From assembly GCA_945883495.1 (NCBI GenBank), contig CAMCXS010000006.1, positions 1 through 64,000 on the forward strand: 64,000 bases of DNA. Reading direction: 5' to 3'. Position numbers and translations under genes: made by a program. The notes beneath the pieces are model-generated. The model was given only the letters and a program-made list of their open reading frames with translations. It was not told where the DNA came from and did no database searches. This DNA is from Akkermansia muciniphila (GTDB lineage Bacteria > Verrucomicrobiota > Verrucomicrobiia > Verrucomicrobiales > DEV007). Of the stretch, positions 18,984 to 29,200 are shown in pieces (within the stretch, counting starts at the first letter, position 1; the number at the start of each line of letters is the position of its first letter).

Positions 18984-20189
18984 ATGTCCGACCGTTTCAT
19001 CTTCTCCTCTGAGTCCGTCACCGAAGGTCACCCCGACAAAGTTTGCGACACCATCTCCGACGCCGTCCTGGATGCTTGCTTGTCCCAGGACATCAAGTCG
19101 CGAGTGGCTTGCGAAACGATGGTGAAAGACAATGCCGTCATTCTCGGCGGCGAAATCACCACCGGCGCCAAGTTCGACTACCGCGAAGTCGTCAAGGACG
19201 TGCTCGTGGGCATGAACTACGACTCGAAGTACGCTGAGGGCACCCCCTACAGCTACACCTGCAAGTTCGACGCGCAGAACTTCTTCTTCATGAACCTCCT
19301 GGGCCAGCAATCCCAGGACATCGCCCAAGGCGTGGACGCCAAGGCGGCGGAGCACAAGGAGACCGCGGAACAGGGCGCCGGCGACCAAGGGATCATGTTC
19401 GGCTACGCTTGCGACGAAACGCCGCAGCTGCTGCCCGCGCCGATCGCCTATTCGCACATGCTGGGCCGTGAGATCACCCGGATGCGCAAGTCCCGGGAGC
19501 AGACCTGGCTTCGCCCGGACTCCAAGACTCAGGTTTCCGTCGAATACCGTGGGGGCCAAGTTTGCCGCGTCACCGCCGTCGTCGTTTCCACGATGCACGC
19601 CGCGGAAATCGATACCGCTGAAATCCGCGAGATCCTCAAGAAGGAGCTGATCGAGAAGGTGATTCCCGGGAACCTGCTGACTCCAGAGACCAAGTATTAC
19701 ATCAATCCGACGGGCAAGTTCGTCATCGGTGGTCCTGAGGGCGACTGTGGATTGACTGGCCGGAAGATCATTGTCGACACCTACGGCGGCATGGGCCGTC
19801 ACGGTGGTGGCGCCTTCTCTGGGAAGGATCCCTCCAAGGTGGACCGTTCCGCGGCTTACATGTGCCGCTGGGTGGCCAAGAACATCGTGGCCGCCGGGCT
19901 CGCTCGCCGTTGCGAACTTCAGGTGGCCTACGCCATCGGCTATCCCGAACCGATTTCGCTGCGCGTCGATACCTTCGGCACCAACACGGTGGACGAAGCG
20001 AAGATCGAGAAAGCGGTGAGCGAGGTCTTTAACTTCAAGCCGGCGGAGATCATCAAGCAGCTCAACCTGCTGCGCCCGATCTATCGCGAAAGCACGAACT
20101 ACGGCCACTTCGGCCGTGAGGACAATCTGGACGCTCTCACCTGGGAGCGCACCGACAAGGCCGAGGCCCTCAAAGCCGCTGTCGCCTAA
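18984..20189 (+). CDS. metK: S-adenosylmethionine synthetase
   Basis: MetK makes S-adenosylmethionine from ATP and methionine. The 401-residue product shows the N-terminal [14 protein letters not shown], the ATP-binding [20 protein letters not shown] segment (broken here for length), and [25 protein letters not shown]-type P-loop region near residue 265. Length is typical, a little long because of a charged insert around residue 120. The start at MSDRFIFSS is the family start. It is followed by ahcY after 41 bases, so synthesis of SAM and disposal of SAH are co-expressed. No SAM riboswitch is seen upstream; the ArsR fusion protein next door is the probable regulator. Confidence 0.97.
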   Translation: MSDRFIFSSESVTEGHPDKVCDTISDAVLDACLSQDIKSRVACETMVKDNAVILGGEITTGAKFDYREVVKDVLVGMNYDSKYAEGTPYSYTCKFDAQNFFFMNLLGQQSQDIAQGVDAKAAEHKETAEQGAGDQGIMFGYACDETPQLLPAPIAYSHMLGREITRMRKSREQTWLRPDSKTQVSVEYRGGQVCRVTAVVVSTMHAAEIDTAEIREILKKELIEKVIPGNLLTPETKYYINPTGKFVIGGPEGDCGLTGRKIIVDTYGGMGRHGGGAFSGKDPSKVDRSAAYMCRWVAKNIVAAGLARRCELQVAYAIGYPEPISLRVDTFGTNTVDEAKIEKAVSEVFNFKPAEIIKQLNLLRPIYRESTNYGHFGREDNLDALTWERTDKAEALKAAVA

Positions 20190-20230
20190 TCCGCATTCAG
20201 CATTCCGCAATCCACATTCCCCATTTTAAC

Positions 20231-21658
20231 ATGTCGACCACCTTCAACGACTTCAAAGTCAAGGACATCGGACTCGCTGAGTTCGGCCGCAAGGAAATCC
20301 AAATCGCCGAGCACGAGATGCCCGGCCTGATGGCCATCCGGGAAAAGTATGCCGCCACCCGTCCTCTCGACGGCGTGCGCATCACTGGATCGCTTCACAT
20401 GACCATCCAAACGGCGGTCCTCATCGAGACCCTCGCGGAACTCGGTGCCTCGGTCCGTTGGGCCAGCTGCAACATCTACTCCACTCAGGATCACGCGGCG
20501 GCGGCCATCGCGGCGGCGGGGATTCCAGTCTTCGCCTGGAAGGGGGAGACGCTGGAGGAATACTGGTGGTGTACCGAGCAAGCGCTGCGTTTCCCTCATG
20601 GCAAGGGGCCGCAACTCATCGTCGATGACGGCGGCGACGCGACGCTCTTGATCCACAAGGGATACCAACTGGAGAACGGCAGCGATTGGGTGAACACCCC
20701 GTCCGGCAACGAAGAAGTCGCCATCATCAAGAACCTGCTGAAGCAGATCCACGCCGACTCCCCGAACATCTGGCACGACGTCGTCGCCGAGTGCAAGGGC
20801 GTCTCCGAAGAGACCACCACGGGCGTGCACCGCTTGTATCAGATGGTGGAAGCGGGTGAGCTCCTCTTCCCGGCCATCAACGTCAACGACTCCGTCACCA
20901 AGTCGAAGTTCGACAACCTTTACGGCTGCCGGGAATCGCTGATCGACGGCATCAAGCGCGCCACGGACGTCATGATTTCCGGCAAGGTCGCGGTCATCTG
21001 CGGTTACGGGGACGTCGGTAAGGGGTGTGCCCAAGCGCTCAAGGGAATGGGTGCTCGCGTCGTGGTCACCGAAATCGATCCGATCTGCGCGCTCCAAGCC
21101 GCGATGGAAGGCTTCATGGTCACGACCATCGAAGACACGCTCGGTTGGGGAAGCATCTACGTCACGACGACCGGGAACATGGACATCATCACGCTGGAGC
21201 ACATGCAGCGGATGAAGGACCAAGCGATCGTCTGTAACATCGGTCACTTCGACAACGAGATCCAGATGGCGCAGCTCAATAGCGCTCCGGGCGTGAAGGT
21301 CACCTCCATCAAGCCTGAAGCCGAAGGCGCGGTGGACAAATACACCTTCCCGAGCGGAAACAGCATTTACATCCTCGCCAAGGGCCGTCTCGTGAACCTC
21401 GGTTGCGCCACGGGCCACCCGAGCTTCGTGATGTCGAACAGCTTCGCCAACCAAACCTTGGCGCAGATCGACCTCTGGAAGAACCGCGGCAAGTATGAGA
21501 ACAAGGTTTACCTTCTTTCCAAGGAGCTCGACGAGGAAGTTGCTCGTCTTCACCTGGAGAAGATCGGTGCCAAGCTCACCGTTCTCAGCCCGTCTCAAGC
21601 CGAGTATCTTGGCGTGAACGCGAACGGCCCCTTCAAGCCGGCTCACTACCGCTACTAA
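20231..21658 (+). CDS. ahcY: S-adenosylhomocysteine hydrolase
   Basis: AhcY splits SAH into adenosine and homocysteine and so relieves product inhibition of methyltransferases. The 475-residue protein shows [19 protein letters not shown], the NAD-binding [20 protein letters not shown], and the ending FKPAHYRY that completes the cofactor site in the partner subunit. The Asp/Cys/Lys residues of the substrate site are present in [12 protein letters not shown] and [11 protein letters not shown]. Length fits the class with a 40-residue insert. It lies downstream of metK in one operon. Its last 26 bases overlap the 3' end of the convergent response regulator gene. Confidence 0.97.
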   Translation: MSTTFNDFKVKDIGLAEFGRKEIQIAEHEMPGLMAIREKYAATRPLDGVRITGSLHMTIQTAVLIETLAELGASVRWASCNIYSTQDHAAAAIAAAGIPVFAWKGETLEEYWWCTEQALRFPHGKGPQLIVDDGGDATLLIHKGYQLENGSDWVNTPSGNEEVAIIKNLLKQIHADSPNIWHDVVAECKGVSEETTTGVHRLYQMVEAGELLFPAINVNDSVTKSKFDNLYGCRESLIDGIKRATDVMISGKVAVICGYGDVGKGCAQALKGMGARVVVTEIDPICALQAAMEGFMVTTIEDTLGWGSIYVTTTGNMDIITLEHMQRMKDQAIVCNIGHFDNEIQMAQLNSAPGVKVTSIKPEAEGAVDKYTFPSGNSIYILAKGRLVNLGCATGHPSFVMSNSFANQTLAQIDLWKNRGKYENKVYLLSKELDEEVARLHLEKIGAKLTVLSPSQAEYLGVNANGPFKPAHYRY

Positions 21659-22820
21659 TCTCCACTCCGATCAGGCAAAGGTCGCGCTTCAAGTCGTCGG
21701 CCTTGCCCCATTCGAGGGCCCTTTCACCCGCTCGGCGCAAACCGTCGTCGAGCGGGTCTGTTGTTTCTTGGACTAGCAGTTCGGCCAGGGTCTCCTCCGT
21801 GAATGTGTCTCCGAGGAAATTCTCCATTTCGAAAAAGCCGGAATTGTAGAGAAACAGCCGGTCTCCGGGGTGGAGATGGAGGAGCTGGTTTCTGAATTGA
21901 GCATCTTCCCGGATTCCAACGGCGGGAGGAGTGAGTTTGCGGACGCGGGCCCGACCTCGGGAAATTAAGATCGGACCCGGATGCGCCGCGGACGTGTAGC
22001 AGAACGTCATTTTCCGGAAATCGAGGATTCCGTAGAGGAACGTGAAGTAACGCAACCGGTCGAAGTAGCGGAACCGTTCATTGAGCCAGCGGGCGACCTC
22101 GGCGGGTTCCTCGACCGGAAGCGGACCGGGCTCGCCAGACGGCCGGCTCATGGTGAGACTGAGTTGGGCGGACATCAATGTCGAGCCGACGCCATGCCCG
22201 CTGAAGCTGGCCACGTAGACCCCGACGCGATCCTGGTCTAGAGGGACGAAGTTGAAGGTATCGCCGGAGTGCGCCTCGCAGGTTTTGTGATACCAGGCAA
22301 AGTTCGCGTGCTCGGTGAGCGGTGGCGCGGAAGGCAGAAAGGCATCTTGGATTTCGGCGGCGGCTTGGAGTTCGCTCCGCATCCGGCCGTTGGCGACGTG
22401 GAGCTGGAGGTAGGCCATGGCGAGTTCTTCGTTGGCTTTCTCAAGCTGCTGTTGCTGCTCCATGATCCGGGCGCCGGCGCGGACCCGGACGCGGAGCTCA
22501 TCGGAGTGGAACGGCTTGCGGATGAAGTCATCGGCTCCGGCCTCCATCGCTTCGACCAGGTGGGACATGCTCTCTTTCCCGGTCAGGAAAATGACGTAAA
22601 CCGGTTGCAAGGACTGCTCCCGGATTTGTTTGAGGAGGGTCAATCCGTCCACGTCTGGCATCACCCAGTCGGTGATCACCAGGGAGGGGCGGTGCTCCTG
22701 GAGCAATCTCCAAGCGGCGGCGCCGTCCGAGGCGGTGAGGCACTCATGACCCCAGCTTTGCAACAGCGCGGAAATGCGCCCGAGGGTGGCGCGATCATCT
22801 TCAGCGACGAGAACCTTCAT
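21633..22820 (-). CDS. Response regulator with degenerate SpoIIE-type phosphatase domain
   Basis: The 395-residue protein has a receiver domain at residues 1-115, with acidic pair Asp8-Asp9, phosphoacceptor Asp51 (VITDWVMPD), Thr80 and Lys102. A coiled-coil linker spans about 120-160, then a SpoIIE/RsbU PP2C-like domain. The usual metal ligands are partly lost: GGDYYD is SGDTFN (187-190), DxSGHG is SFSGHG (205-210) and TDGxxE is NSGFFE (326-331), while the late Asp375-Asp376 pair remains. It may therefore be inactive as a phosphatase or use an altered site. ATG at 22820 was preferred to a TTG four codons upstream. It converges on ahcY with a 26-base overlap. No histidine kinase is adjacent. 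Confidence 0.88.
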   Translation of the reverse strand: MKVLVAEDDRATLGRISALLQSWGHECLTASDGAAAWRLLQEHRPSLVITDWVMPDVDGLTLLKQIREQSLQPVYVIFLTGKESMSHLVEAMEAGADDFIRKPFHSDELRVRVRAGARIMEQQQQLEKANEELAMAYLQLHVANGRMRSELQAAAEIQDAFLPSAPPLTEHANFAWYHKTCEAHSGDTFNFVPLDQDRVGVYVASFSGHGVGSTLMSAQLSLTMSRPSGEPGPLPVEEPAEVARWLNERFRYFDRLRYFTFLYGILDFRKMTFCYTSAAHPGPILISRGRARVRKLTPPAVGIREDAQFRNQLLHLHPGDRLFLYNSGFFEMENFLGDTFTEETLAELLVQETTDPLDDGLRRAGERALEWGKADDLKRDLCLIGVEISSGSEPA

Positions 22821-22999
22821 TCCAAGAGTCAATCCTTTCTCAGGAAACCGCCCCCTTGGCCCGGAAGCACCCTAGGCCGAGATGAGGCGAAGGGAAGCGG
22901 AAATCGGCCCCGCGGCGTACGGGCTGGCACGAATTGGGGGGGCGCGCTTCTGCATTCCGGCGTTGCGTCCCGCCGGGATCGAGCGGAGGATCGGGGGCT

Positions 23000-23533
23000 A
23001 TGGCAGGAAATGTCTCCCTGGTTGTCACCCTCGTTGGTCCGGATCGTCCCGGCGTCGTCAAATCTGTGTCCACGACTGTCGCCGCGCATGGCGGGAACTG
23101 GGTGGAGAGCCGGATGGCGCGTTTGGCGGGGCAGTTCGCGGGCATTGTTCACGTCGATGTCCCTGGCGAACAGGCGGGGGCGTTGCGTTCCGCATTGGAG
23201 GGCTTGGGTCTCTCGACGGTGGTGGTGGAAACGTTGAGCCACGAGCCAGCTCCGCAGGTGCGGCATCACTTGGAGTTGTTGGGACACGATCGACCGGGAA
23301 TTGTCCGCGATCTCTCGCAAGCCTTGGCTGCCCGCGGCATCAACGTGATTGAACTGGAAACGGAATGCGTCAGCGCTCCCTGGACCGGAGAGATTCTCTT
23401 CAAGGCCACGGCGGAACTCTGCTTTCCCGATGGAACCACGCTGGAGCAGGTGCGGATGGACTTGGCCGGGCTCTCTCAGGAATTGCATCTTGAGATCGAT
23501 CTGACTCCGCCCGCTGAAGATCCCGAACCATGA
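23000..23533 (+). CDS. Double-ACT-domain protein, GcvR-like
   Basis: The 177-residue product consists of two ACT domains. Both begin with the same signature: TLVGPDRPGVVKSVS near residue 10 and LLGHDRPGIVRDLSQ near residue 93. This is the architecture of GcvR, the glycine-cleavage regulator, and related amino-acid sensors. The start at 23000 has a GGAGG nine bases upstream (22986-22990). The stop overlaps the start of the next gene by four bases (ATGA), so the two are coupled. Which amino acid it binds is unknown, and no glycine-cleavage gene lies in the window. Confidence 0.85.
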   Translation: MAGNVSLVVTLVGPDRPGVVKSVSTTVAAHGGNWVESRMARLAGQFAGIVHVDVPGEQAGALRSALEGLGLSTVVVETLSHEPAPQVRHHLELLGHDRPGIVRDLSQALAARGINVIELETECVSAPWTGEILFKATAELCFPDGTTLEQVRMDLAGLSQELHLEIDLTPPAEDPEP

Positions 23534-24537
23534 CGGGCAATCTCCTGCACAATACCCGCGTCTATCTCTCTGGGCCGATGGATTTTGTCGGATCCCGGGT
23601 GGTTGAGAAGTATTTTGGGTGGCGCGCGATTTTGACCCCAATCCTCCGGGCGCTTTCGATCACGGTGCTCGACCCATGGAACAAGCCTCGCGTCCTGGGG
23701 CATACCGCCGATTACGGGCGCGAAGGATTGGTGCCCGCCAAGGAGCGCTATGTAGCGGATTTCTGGACGTCCCACCAGACACGCGCCCGCTTTGAGCAGG
23801 AGTTCTGGGAGACGGTGCATATCGATCTGCGGATGACGGATATCAGTGACTTTGTGATCGCTTTCGTGCCGACGAATATTTACAGCGTTGGCACGGTTCA
23901 CGAGATCATCACTGCGCGGAATCAATTGAAGCCGGTGCTCTTGATCAGCCCGCCCATCAGCTATGACTTTTTTCCGGCGTTGAAGGATTTAACGGCCGAG
24001 CAGAAGAAGGCGCTGAAGTTTTACGGATTGAAGGAGAATCCGCACGGATTGCCGAGTCAATGGTATGGCAATATCGTGGGCGGACACAATATGTTTGATG
24101 GCTTCGGCTGGGAGCATTTGGATCTCAAGGGACCGGACTTCTATGAGCGGCTCATTGGAGACTTTCTCGATTCTCAGCCGGCGCCCGGGGAGAATCCTAA
24201 ATGGCAGCAAACCCGGAAGTGGGCCGCGCAATTTCAACCGCTTTGCGAATTGCGGGGCGGAGTGCTGGATCATGTGGCGTTCCCTGACGGCGCAGAAGAG
24301 AAACTGTTGCGACAGGCGCTGGAGGCCCCGGTGGAAAAAGAGCGACATTACTTCTGGTACAACCACGCGTATCAACCGAAGCGGACCTTTCTCAGTCACC
24401 TTCTTTCCATTGCTTCGGGGCATATCCCGCCCAAGACGACGATTCTTTCTGAGTACGACGACAATGGCATCGTCTGTCAGAGGCCTCTTGAATCGATCGA
24501 TGACAACTGGCTTTTGCTCGGCGCGGAGAATCTTTAG
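23530..24537 (+). CDS. Nucleoside 2-deoxyribosyltransferase-like protein
   Basis: The 335-residue cytoplasmic protein has the N-terminal motif VYLSGPMDF typical of the nucleoside 2-deoxyribosyltransferase fold, and a conserved-looking IAFVPTNIYSVGTVHEII segment near residue 118 that matches the nucleotide-fold region where the catalytic Glu lies (E of HEI). It is about twice the length of the classical enzyme, so a second helical domain is present. The exact reaction is not certain; members of this superfamily act on deoxyribonucleosides or free nucleotides, and some serve as sensors. Translational coupling with the ACT protein suggests a regulated pair. Confidence 0.7.
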   Translation: MTGNLLHNTRVYLSGPMDFVGSRVVEKYFGWRAILTPILRALSITVLDPWNKPRVLGHTADYGREGLVPAKERYVADFWTSHQTRARFEQEFWETVHIDLRMTDISDFVIAFVPTNIYSVGTVHEIITARNQLKPVLLISPPISYDFFPALKDLTAEQKKALKFYGLKENPHGLPSQWYGNIVGGHNMFDGFGWEHLDLKGPDFYERLIGDFLDSQPAPGENPKWQQTRKWAAQFQPLCELRGGVLDHVAFPDGAEEKLLRQALEAPVEKERHYFWYNHAYQPKRTFLSHLLSIASGHIPPKTTILSEYDDNGIVCQRPLESIDDNWLLLGAENL

Positions 24538-24561
24538 GGCGGGTTTCGCGTCGTAACCGGC

Positions 24562-25536
24562 ATGAAGACGTGGGCTTTGTGGGGAATCGCGTTTCAGTTG
24601 TGGGGGGCGGCGTCTCAGGCCCAGGAGGTGTCACTGACGATCGAGGCGCAAGTGGGAGACGCAGGGTTCCGGCGGGGAGCGGCGGTTGTGATTCAAGCAA
24701 CGCCAGTTCGACTGCGCGTGGCTGGAGCGAGTGGCCTTGAGGAGGTCCGGTGGTTTCAGATCGTTCCGGAGACGGCGCGTTCTTACAAAAACGCTAACCA
24801 CCCCTGGGAACGGGAGCCCTACAAATGGGTGGGCTTCGGGAGGATCGACTACCATCAAGACGAGATTGTTTCATGGCGGGGCAAGACCGAGGTAGACCTC
24901 AAGCCGGAAGAAATTTTCCAGGGCGCGAGTCACTCGCCGTTTTATCATGCGGATTTGGGTAGCTTCTGGCTGTCTGTTCAGGCCGTTGCGGGTGGAAGGA
25001 AACTGCGGTCGGTAGGCTTGGAAGAGAATGGAGATCGTAATCTCTCTCCGGCGGTGTTTCGGCTCTCAATTCAACAGGACGCTAGTTACCTGGGCTTTCT
25101 GACCGGGTTTTTCAATGTGCCGGGTCTATTCGGTTCCGTGCCATCGCAAAGCTTCCACTATATTGGTGTGGATTGCGCCGATGTGTTGGTGGCCGCGCAC
25201 CGGCGCTGGAAGGGGCTGGAAGAGCCCGAAGACTTCAACGTGTCCATGCTGGTGAAGGCATGGAACAAGGTCGCGGAGTTTCCTGTGGCCGGTGGTGCGC
25301 CGAAGAGCTTGGTTCACTGGGGAACCCAAGTGCTGCCCGGTGATGCCATCGCGGTTTGCTATACACCGGGTAAGGCGTTCCAGCACATTGGTGCGTTATC
25401 GAGGGATGTGAACCGGAACGGCAGGCTCGACTCCGCCGACGAGATCATTCACGCGGGCCCGCAGGCGCTCCATCGCACGCATTTGCGCGAAGGAGGCTTT
25501 GACGGAGACGTGGTGATTCTCCGGCCTCCGCCGTGA
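24562..25536 (+). CDS. Secreted protein with NlpC/P60 or DUF1287-like C-terminal domain
   Basis: The 324-residue product has a signal peptide (MKTWALWGIAFQLWGAASQA) and a beta-rich N-terminal half. The C-terminal half has the layout of a papain-like cysteine peptidase: a Cys in IGVDCADVLVAA near residue 205, then LPGDAIAVCYTPGKAFQHIGAL near residues 256-278 with the His in QHIG. This order (DC..., PGD, H) is that of NlpC/P60 and DUF1287 proteins, which cut peptidoglycan. Family assignment is by motif only. An Asp-rich DVNRNGRLDSADE segment resembles a calcium-binding dockerin-type loop. The last 92 bases overlap the convergent phosphopantetheinyl transferase gene. Confidence 0.65.
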   Translation: MKTWALWGIAFQLWGAASQAQEVSLTIEAQVGDAGFRRGAAVVIQATPVRLRVAGASGLEEVRWFQIVPETARSYKNANHPWEREPYKWVGFGRIDYHQDEIVSWRGKTEVDLKPEEIFQGASHSPFYHADLGSFWLSVQAVAGGRKLRSVGLEENGDRNLSPAVFRLSIQQDASYLGFLTGFFNVPGLFGSVPSQSFHYIGVDCADVLVAAHRRWKGLEEPEDFNVSMLVKAWNKVAEFPVAGGAPKSLVHWGTQVLPGDAIAVCYTPGKAFQHIGALSRDVNRNGRLDSADEIIHAGPQALHRTHLREGGFDGDVVILRPPP

Positions 25537-26260
25537 ACCAAGTCAACTGGTGCGACGTTTCCGCCGAGCGAATGACCAGGGCGGCAGAGGCTCGAAGCTC
25601 TTGTTCGCACTGGGGGAGTGGGTAGAGGCAATACATACCGGAGCGATGCGGCGCTTCCAGCCAGCGGACTTGGCTCGGCGCGCCACACCCATGCAACACA
25701 GGGCCGTCCACTTCCAATCGATGAGGCGCGATCTGCAGTCCGAATCCGGTCGCCTTTAGATAAGCTTCTTTTGCCGTCCACAAGCGCAGCAAGGCACGGC
25801 CTTGCCGATGGGGAGGAATCAAGCGAATCTGGTGTGCTTCGACTTCGCTGCAAATGGATTGGATCAGGTCCTCCATGCGTCCCTCAGAGTTGATTTCCTC
25901 AAGATCAACTCCCACATCCGCATCGCGTGAAAAAGCGATTAGAGCCTGATCACCGCTGTGGGAGAGGTTAAAATAGAGCGGGGCCGTAGACGTTGCTAGG
26001 AATGGCTTGCCCGAGGCCGTGGTGGCGATTTCGACTTTGTCGGCATCGGCCCCAGTGTAGCCAGCCAGCAATCTTCGAAGCATGCCGCGGGCGGAGACAA
26101 AGCGTCTCCGGTCGCGCTCGAAGCGGTAGGCGTCCGCCCGGCGCAACTCCTCTGAGGAAAGCAATCGCGCTTGACGGGAGCGTAGCCCGCTTTCGTCACG
26201 GAGATGAACTTGCCAGATATGAATTTCTCCCGAGAGGAGCGGGGGCGATACCTGGGGCAT
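25445..26260 (-). CDS. Sfp-type 4'-phosphopantetheinyl transferase
   Basis: The 271-residue enzyme transfers phosphopantetheine from CoA to the Ser of carrier domains. It has the Sfp-type motifs GKPFL..FNLSHSGD, VGVDLEEI with the Mg-binding Asp and Glu, and the WTAKEAYLKATGFGL helix. Length is slightly above the Sfp norm of about 225-250 because of a C-terminal extension. It begins four bases after the stop of the large PKS/NRPS gene, so both are one transcript, and the three carrier domains of that protein are its obvious substrates. Its 3' end overlaps the convergent secreted-protein gene by 92 bases. Confidence 0.93.
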   Translation of the reverse strand: MPQVSPPLLSGEIHIWQVHLRDESGLRSRQARLLSSEELRRADAYRFERDRRRFVSARGMLRRLLAGYTGADADKVEIATTASGKPFLATSTAPLYFNLSHSGDQALIAFSRDADVGVDLEEINSEGRMEDLIQSICSEVEAHQIRLIPPHRQGRALLRLWTAKEAYLKATGFGLQIAPHRLEVDGPVLHGCGAPSQVRWLEAPHRSGMYCLYPLPQCEQELRASAALVIRSAETSHQLTWFTAEAGESPRLRQSLLRANACDGAPAGPRE

Positions 26261-26264
26261 GCGA

Positions 26265-29200
26265 TTAGGAGTTCAATACACCCTTTTCCCAGGGAAGATG
26301 GCGAGGAGATCGGGGGGGGGCTGGGAGCGGAGCTGATTGTTGTTGAAGTTCGAACTCCTTGGCTAGTTGGCGAATGGTCGGAGCCTGGAAGAGTTTCCCA
26401 AGGGGTAAGGCGATTCCGAAGTTCTTTTGAATGGAAGACAGAAGACGCATCCCTAGGAGTGAGTGCCCTCCAGAGGCAAAGAAATCAGCATCAAGATCGG
26501 TGTTTGAAAGACCGAGAACTTCGTTCCATAGCGGCAATAAGGTTGCCTCGGCCGGAGTCAGCTCCTCTTCCGTCTTATCTGGAAGTGGGATCAAGCTGGG
26601 CTCCGGAAGCGAGTGAATATTGATCTTGCCGTTTGCAGTGAGCGGAAGCTCGGGGAGCACCGTGATCGCGGATGGAACCATATAAGAAGGGAGCTTCGAT
26701 CGGAGATACTCGGCGAAGTTGGCAGGAGTATCGGATTTTCCGGGATGCAGTGACAAATAGGCGGCCAGGAAGCGCCCACCGGCACCATGTCCTCGAACGG
26801 TGATTTTGCACTGTCGCACGGACGGATGGCGGTCAAGGTGGGCTTCCACTTCTTCTGGTTCGACACGGAATCCGCGAATTTTGACTTGCTGATCGATGCG
26901 GCCCAAAAACTCGATGCGTCCGTCGGCCAAGAAGCGGCAGAGATCGCCCGTGCGATAGACGGGGGTGATGGCTGAGGACGTGAATGGGTCGGGAAGGAAA
27001 TGGCTGTCCGTGAGGCCGGGACGGTTCCAGTAACCGTTGGCGATGCCTTCTCCTCCAGCCCAGAGCTCACCGGGAATTCCAGGGGGACACAAGGCGCCGC
27101 GGTCATCGACAATCCAAGCGGTAGAATTGGAGACGGGGCGTCCGATGGGGAGGCGGGAGCGGCTCAAGTCCGGGAAAGCGATTGGGTGGAACGTGGTAAA
27201 GGTGGTGTTCTCCGTCGGGCCGTAGGAATTGACGATCTGGCAATGAGGGTGCGCTTCGTGAATTTTGGCGACATGGCTCAACGAGGCAACATCTCCCCCG
27301 GTGAGGACACGCTGCAAACTGCGGAACGCATCGGGTCTGCCGTCGGCGAGTGCTTCGAAAAGGGCAGCGGTAAGGAACAGCTGGGTAACGTGCTCCCGTA
27401 AAATAAGATCGGCGAGTTCATCGATGGTGCGGTGCCCGGCAGGGGGAATCACGAGGCGGCCTCCATGCAGCAAGCTTCCAAAAACTTCGCACAGGGAGAC
27501 ATCGAAGCAAATGGACGCCGCCTGCATCTGCGTTTGGCCGGGATCGTATTGTGCATAGTTGGCTCCGAATACCAGTCTTACGACGGCACGATGAGGAAGA
27601 AGTGCCCCTTTCGGCTGACCAGTAGAGCCTGAGGTATAAATCAGAACGGCATCGCTCTCCGGTGTGGTCTTAGCGTGACGCAGGGTGAGCTCGGTTCCGG
27701 TTCTCTGAAGCGCATCTTGGACCGAAAGAACAGGCACGCCAGCAGGGAGTCGCGGCATCAAGCTGGCCTGGCTGATCACGACCGAACTGGCGCTGTCTTC
27801 AAGAAGAAATTGGATGCGATCGGCGGGATACTGAGTATCGATGGGAACATAAACGCCTCCTACTTTTAAAATGCCAAGAATGGCTGCATAAAGTTCCGGA
27901 GAGCGCTCCAAGAAGAGGGCGACCCGCGCCCCTGAAGGAACCTGGGCATCGATCAGCGCATGCGCCATGCGTCCGGACAGATCGTTGAGTTCAGCGTAGG
28001 TCACGTCGCGATCTTCGCAGCGCAACGCAATCGCGTCCGGCCATCTGATAACGGCTTCAGCAAAGAGCTCAGGCAAAATGCGCTCGCCAGGAAATTCCGT
28101 CCCGGTTTGATTCCAGGACTGGATCTGGTGCCGATGAATGGGAGAGATGGCCGAGAGGACGGTGGCCAGAGGCAGCACGGGGTGCGACCTTGCGGTATCC
28201 AGCATGGCGCGATAGGTATCCAGCCAAGCCTGAATCGTCGCCCGGTCGTAGATTGCCTCGTGGAAGTCGAAGCGAACTTCCAAGCCCTCAGGCGTTTCAC
28301 AAGTCTTCAAAAAAAGAGGATGGGTGGAGAACTTGCGTTCCACTTCCCGGATCGCGGTTTGCAGGCCGGTCATAGGAACTTCAACGTCCATACGCTCGAA
28401 ATTGAACACAGCCTCCAATAGCGGTCGGCGATCCGGACTGAGATCTTTGAGAAGCCGACCGTAGGTAGTGCCCTTGTGCTCCAACGCATCGAGCAGACGA
28501 TCTTGAGTCGTGCGAACATAGCTGGTGAAGTCCTGGGATAAGTCAATATCCGAAATCAGGGGAATAGCGTTCACGCAGTGACCAACCAAGAATTCTTGAT
28601 CCGTTCCAGACTGCCCGGCGGCGGGGAACCATACGGCGAAGCGCTGTTGGCGGCTGATGCGGTGCAGAAGCAATTGATACGTCCCCAACAGCAAACTAAA
28701 TAGCGTGGCGCTTGCTTGGGCAGCGCAGCGCTTCAATTCCATCAGGTCCCCTTTTCCGAGGTTGTAGGCCACCGAGGCACTGCGGAAGCTGGTTTCACGG
28801 GGCGCGGGGAAATCGGTTGGGAGTCGTAGCGGTGCGACCGGCACGGCAAACTGCGAGAGCCAATAGGCGGTGTCCTGGCCTTCCTGTGACTCGCGATGCT
28901 TGGCTGCATTGACATAGGCAGCAAAGCTCGGGGGGGCGGGCAACGTGGGCTGGCGGCGGGCGCAGCGTGAGTTGTAGCACTCTCCTAGCTCGCGAAGGAG
29001 AGTATTATAGGACCAACCATCGCAGGCCAAGTGATGGGCGTTAAGAATCAATACATGTTCATCTGCGGCTTGCTGGACCAGCACGGCTCGAAGCAATGGG
29101 CCGTTCACAAGGTCGAAGGGAGTGGAGCGTTCCCTGTCCAAAATGGCCTCGATCGAGGTGCGAGTCTCAATGGACAGGCGAAACGAGAAGGAATCGACCG

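Noticed and set aside
20190-20230. SAM or SAH riboswitch ahead of ahcY or metK
   Set aside because: The gaps are 41 and 61 bases, too short for known SAM riboswitches upstream of metK, and no matching stem pattern was seen.
18942-21646. Long open frames opposite metK and ahcY on the minus strand
   Set aside because: They are antisense shadows of high-GC genes with strong codon bias; their translations show no family motif.
23530-24537. Toxin or defence nuclease
   Set aside because: The YLSGPM motif and fold suggest a deoxyribosyltransferase-like protein; no toxin-antitoxin partner or defence gene is nearby.
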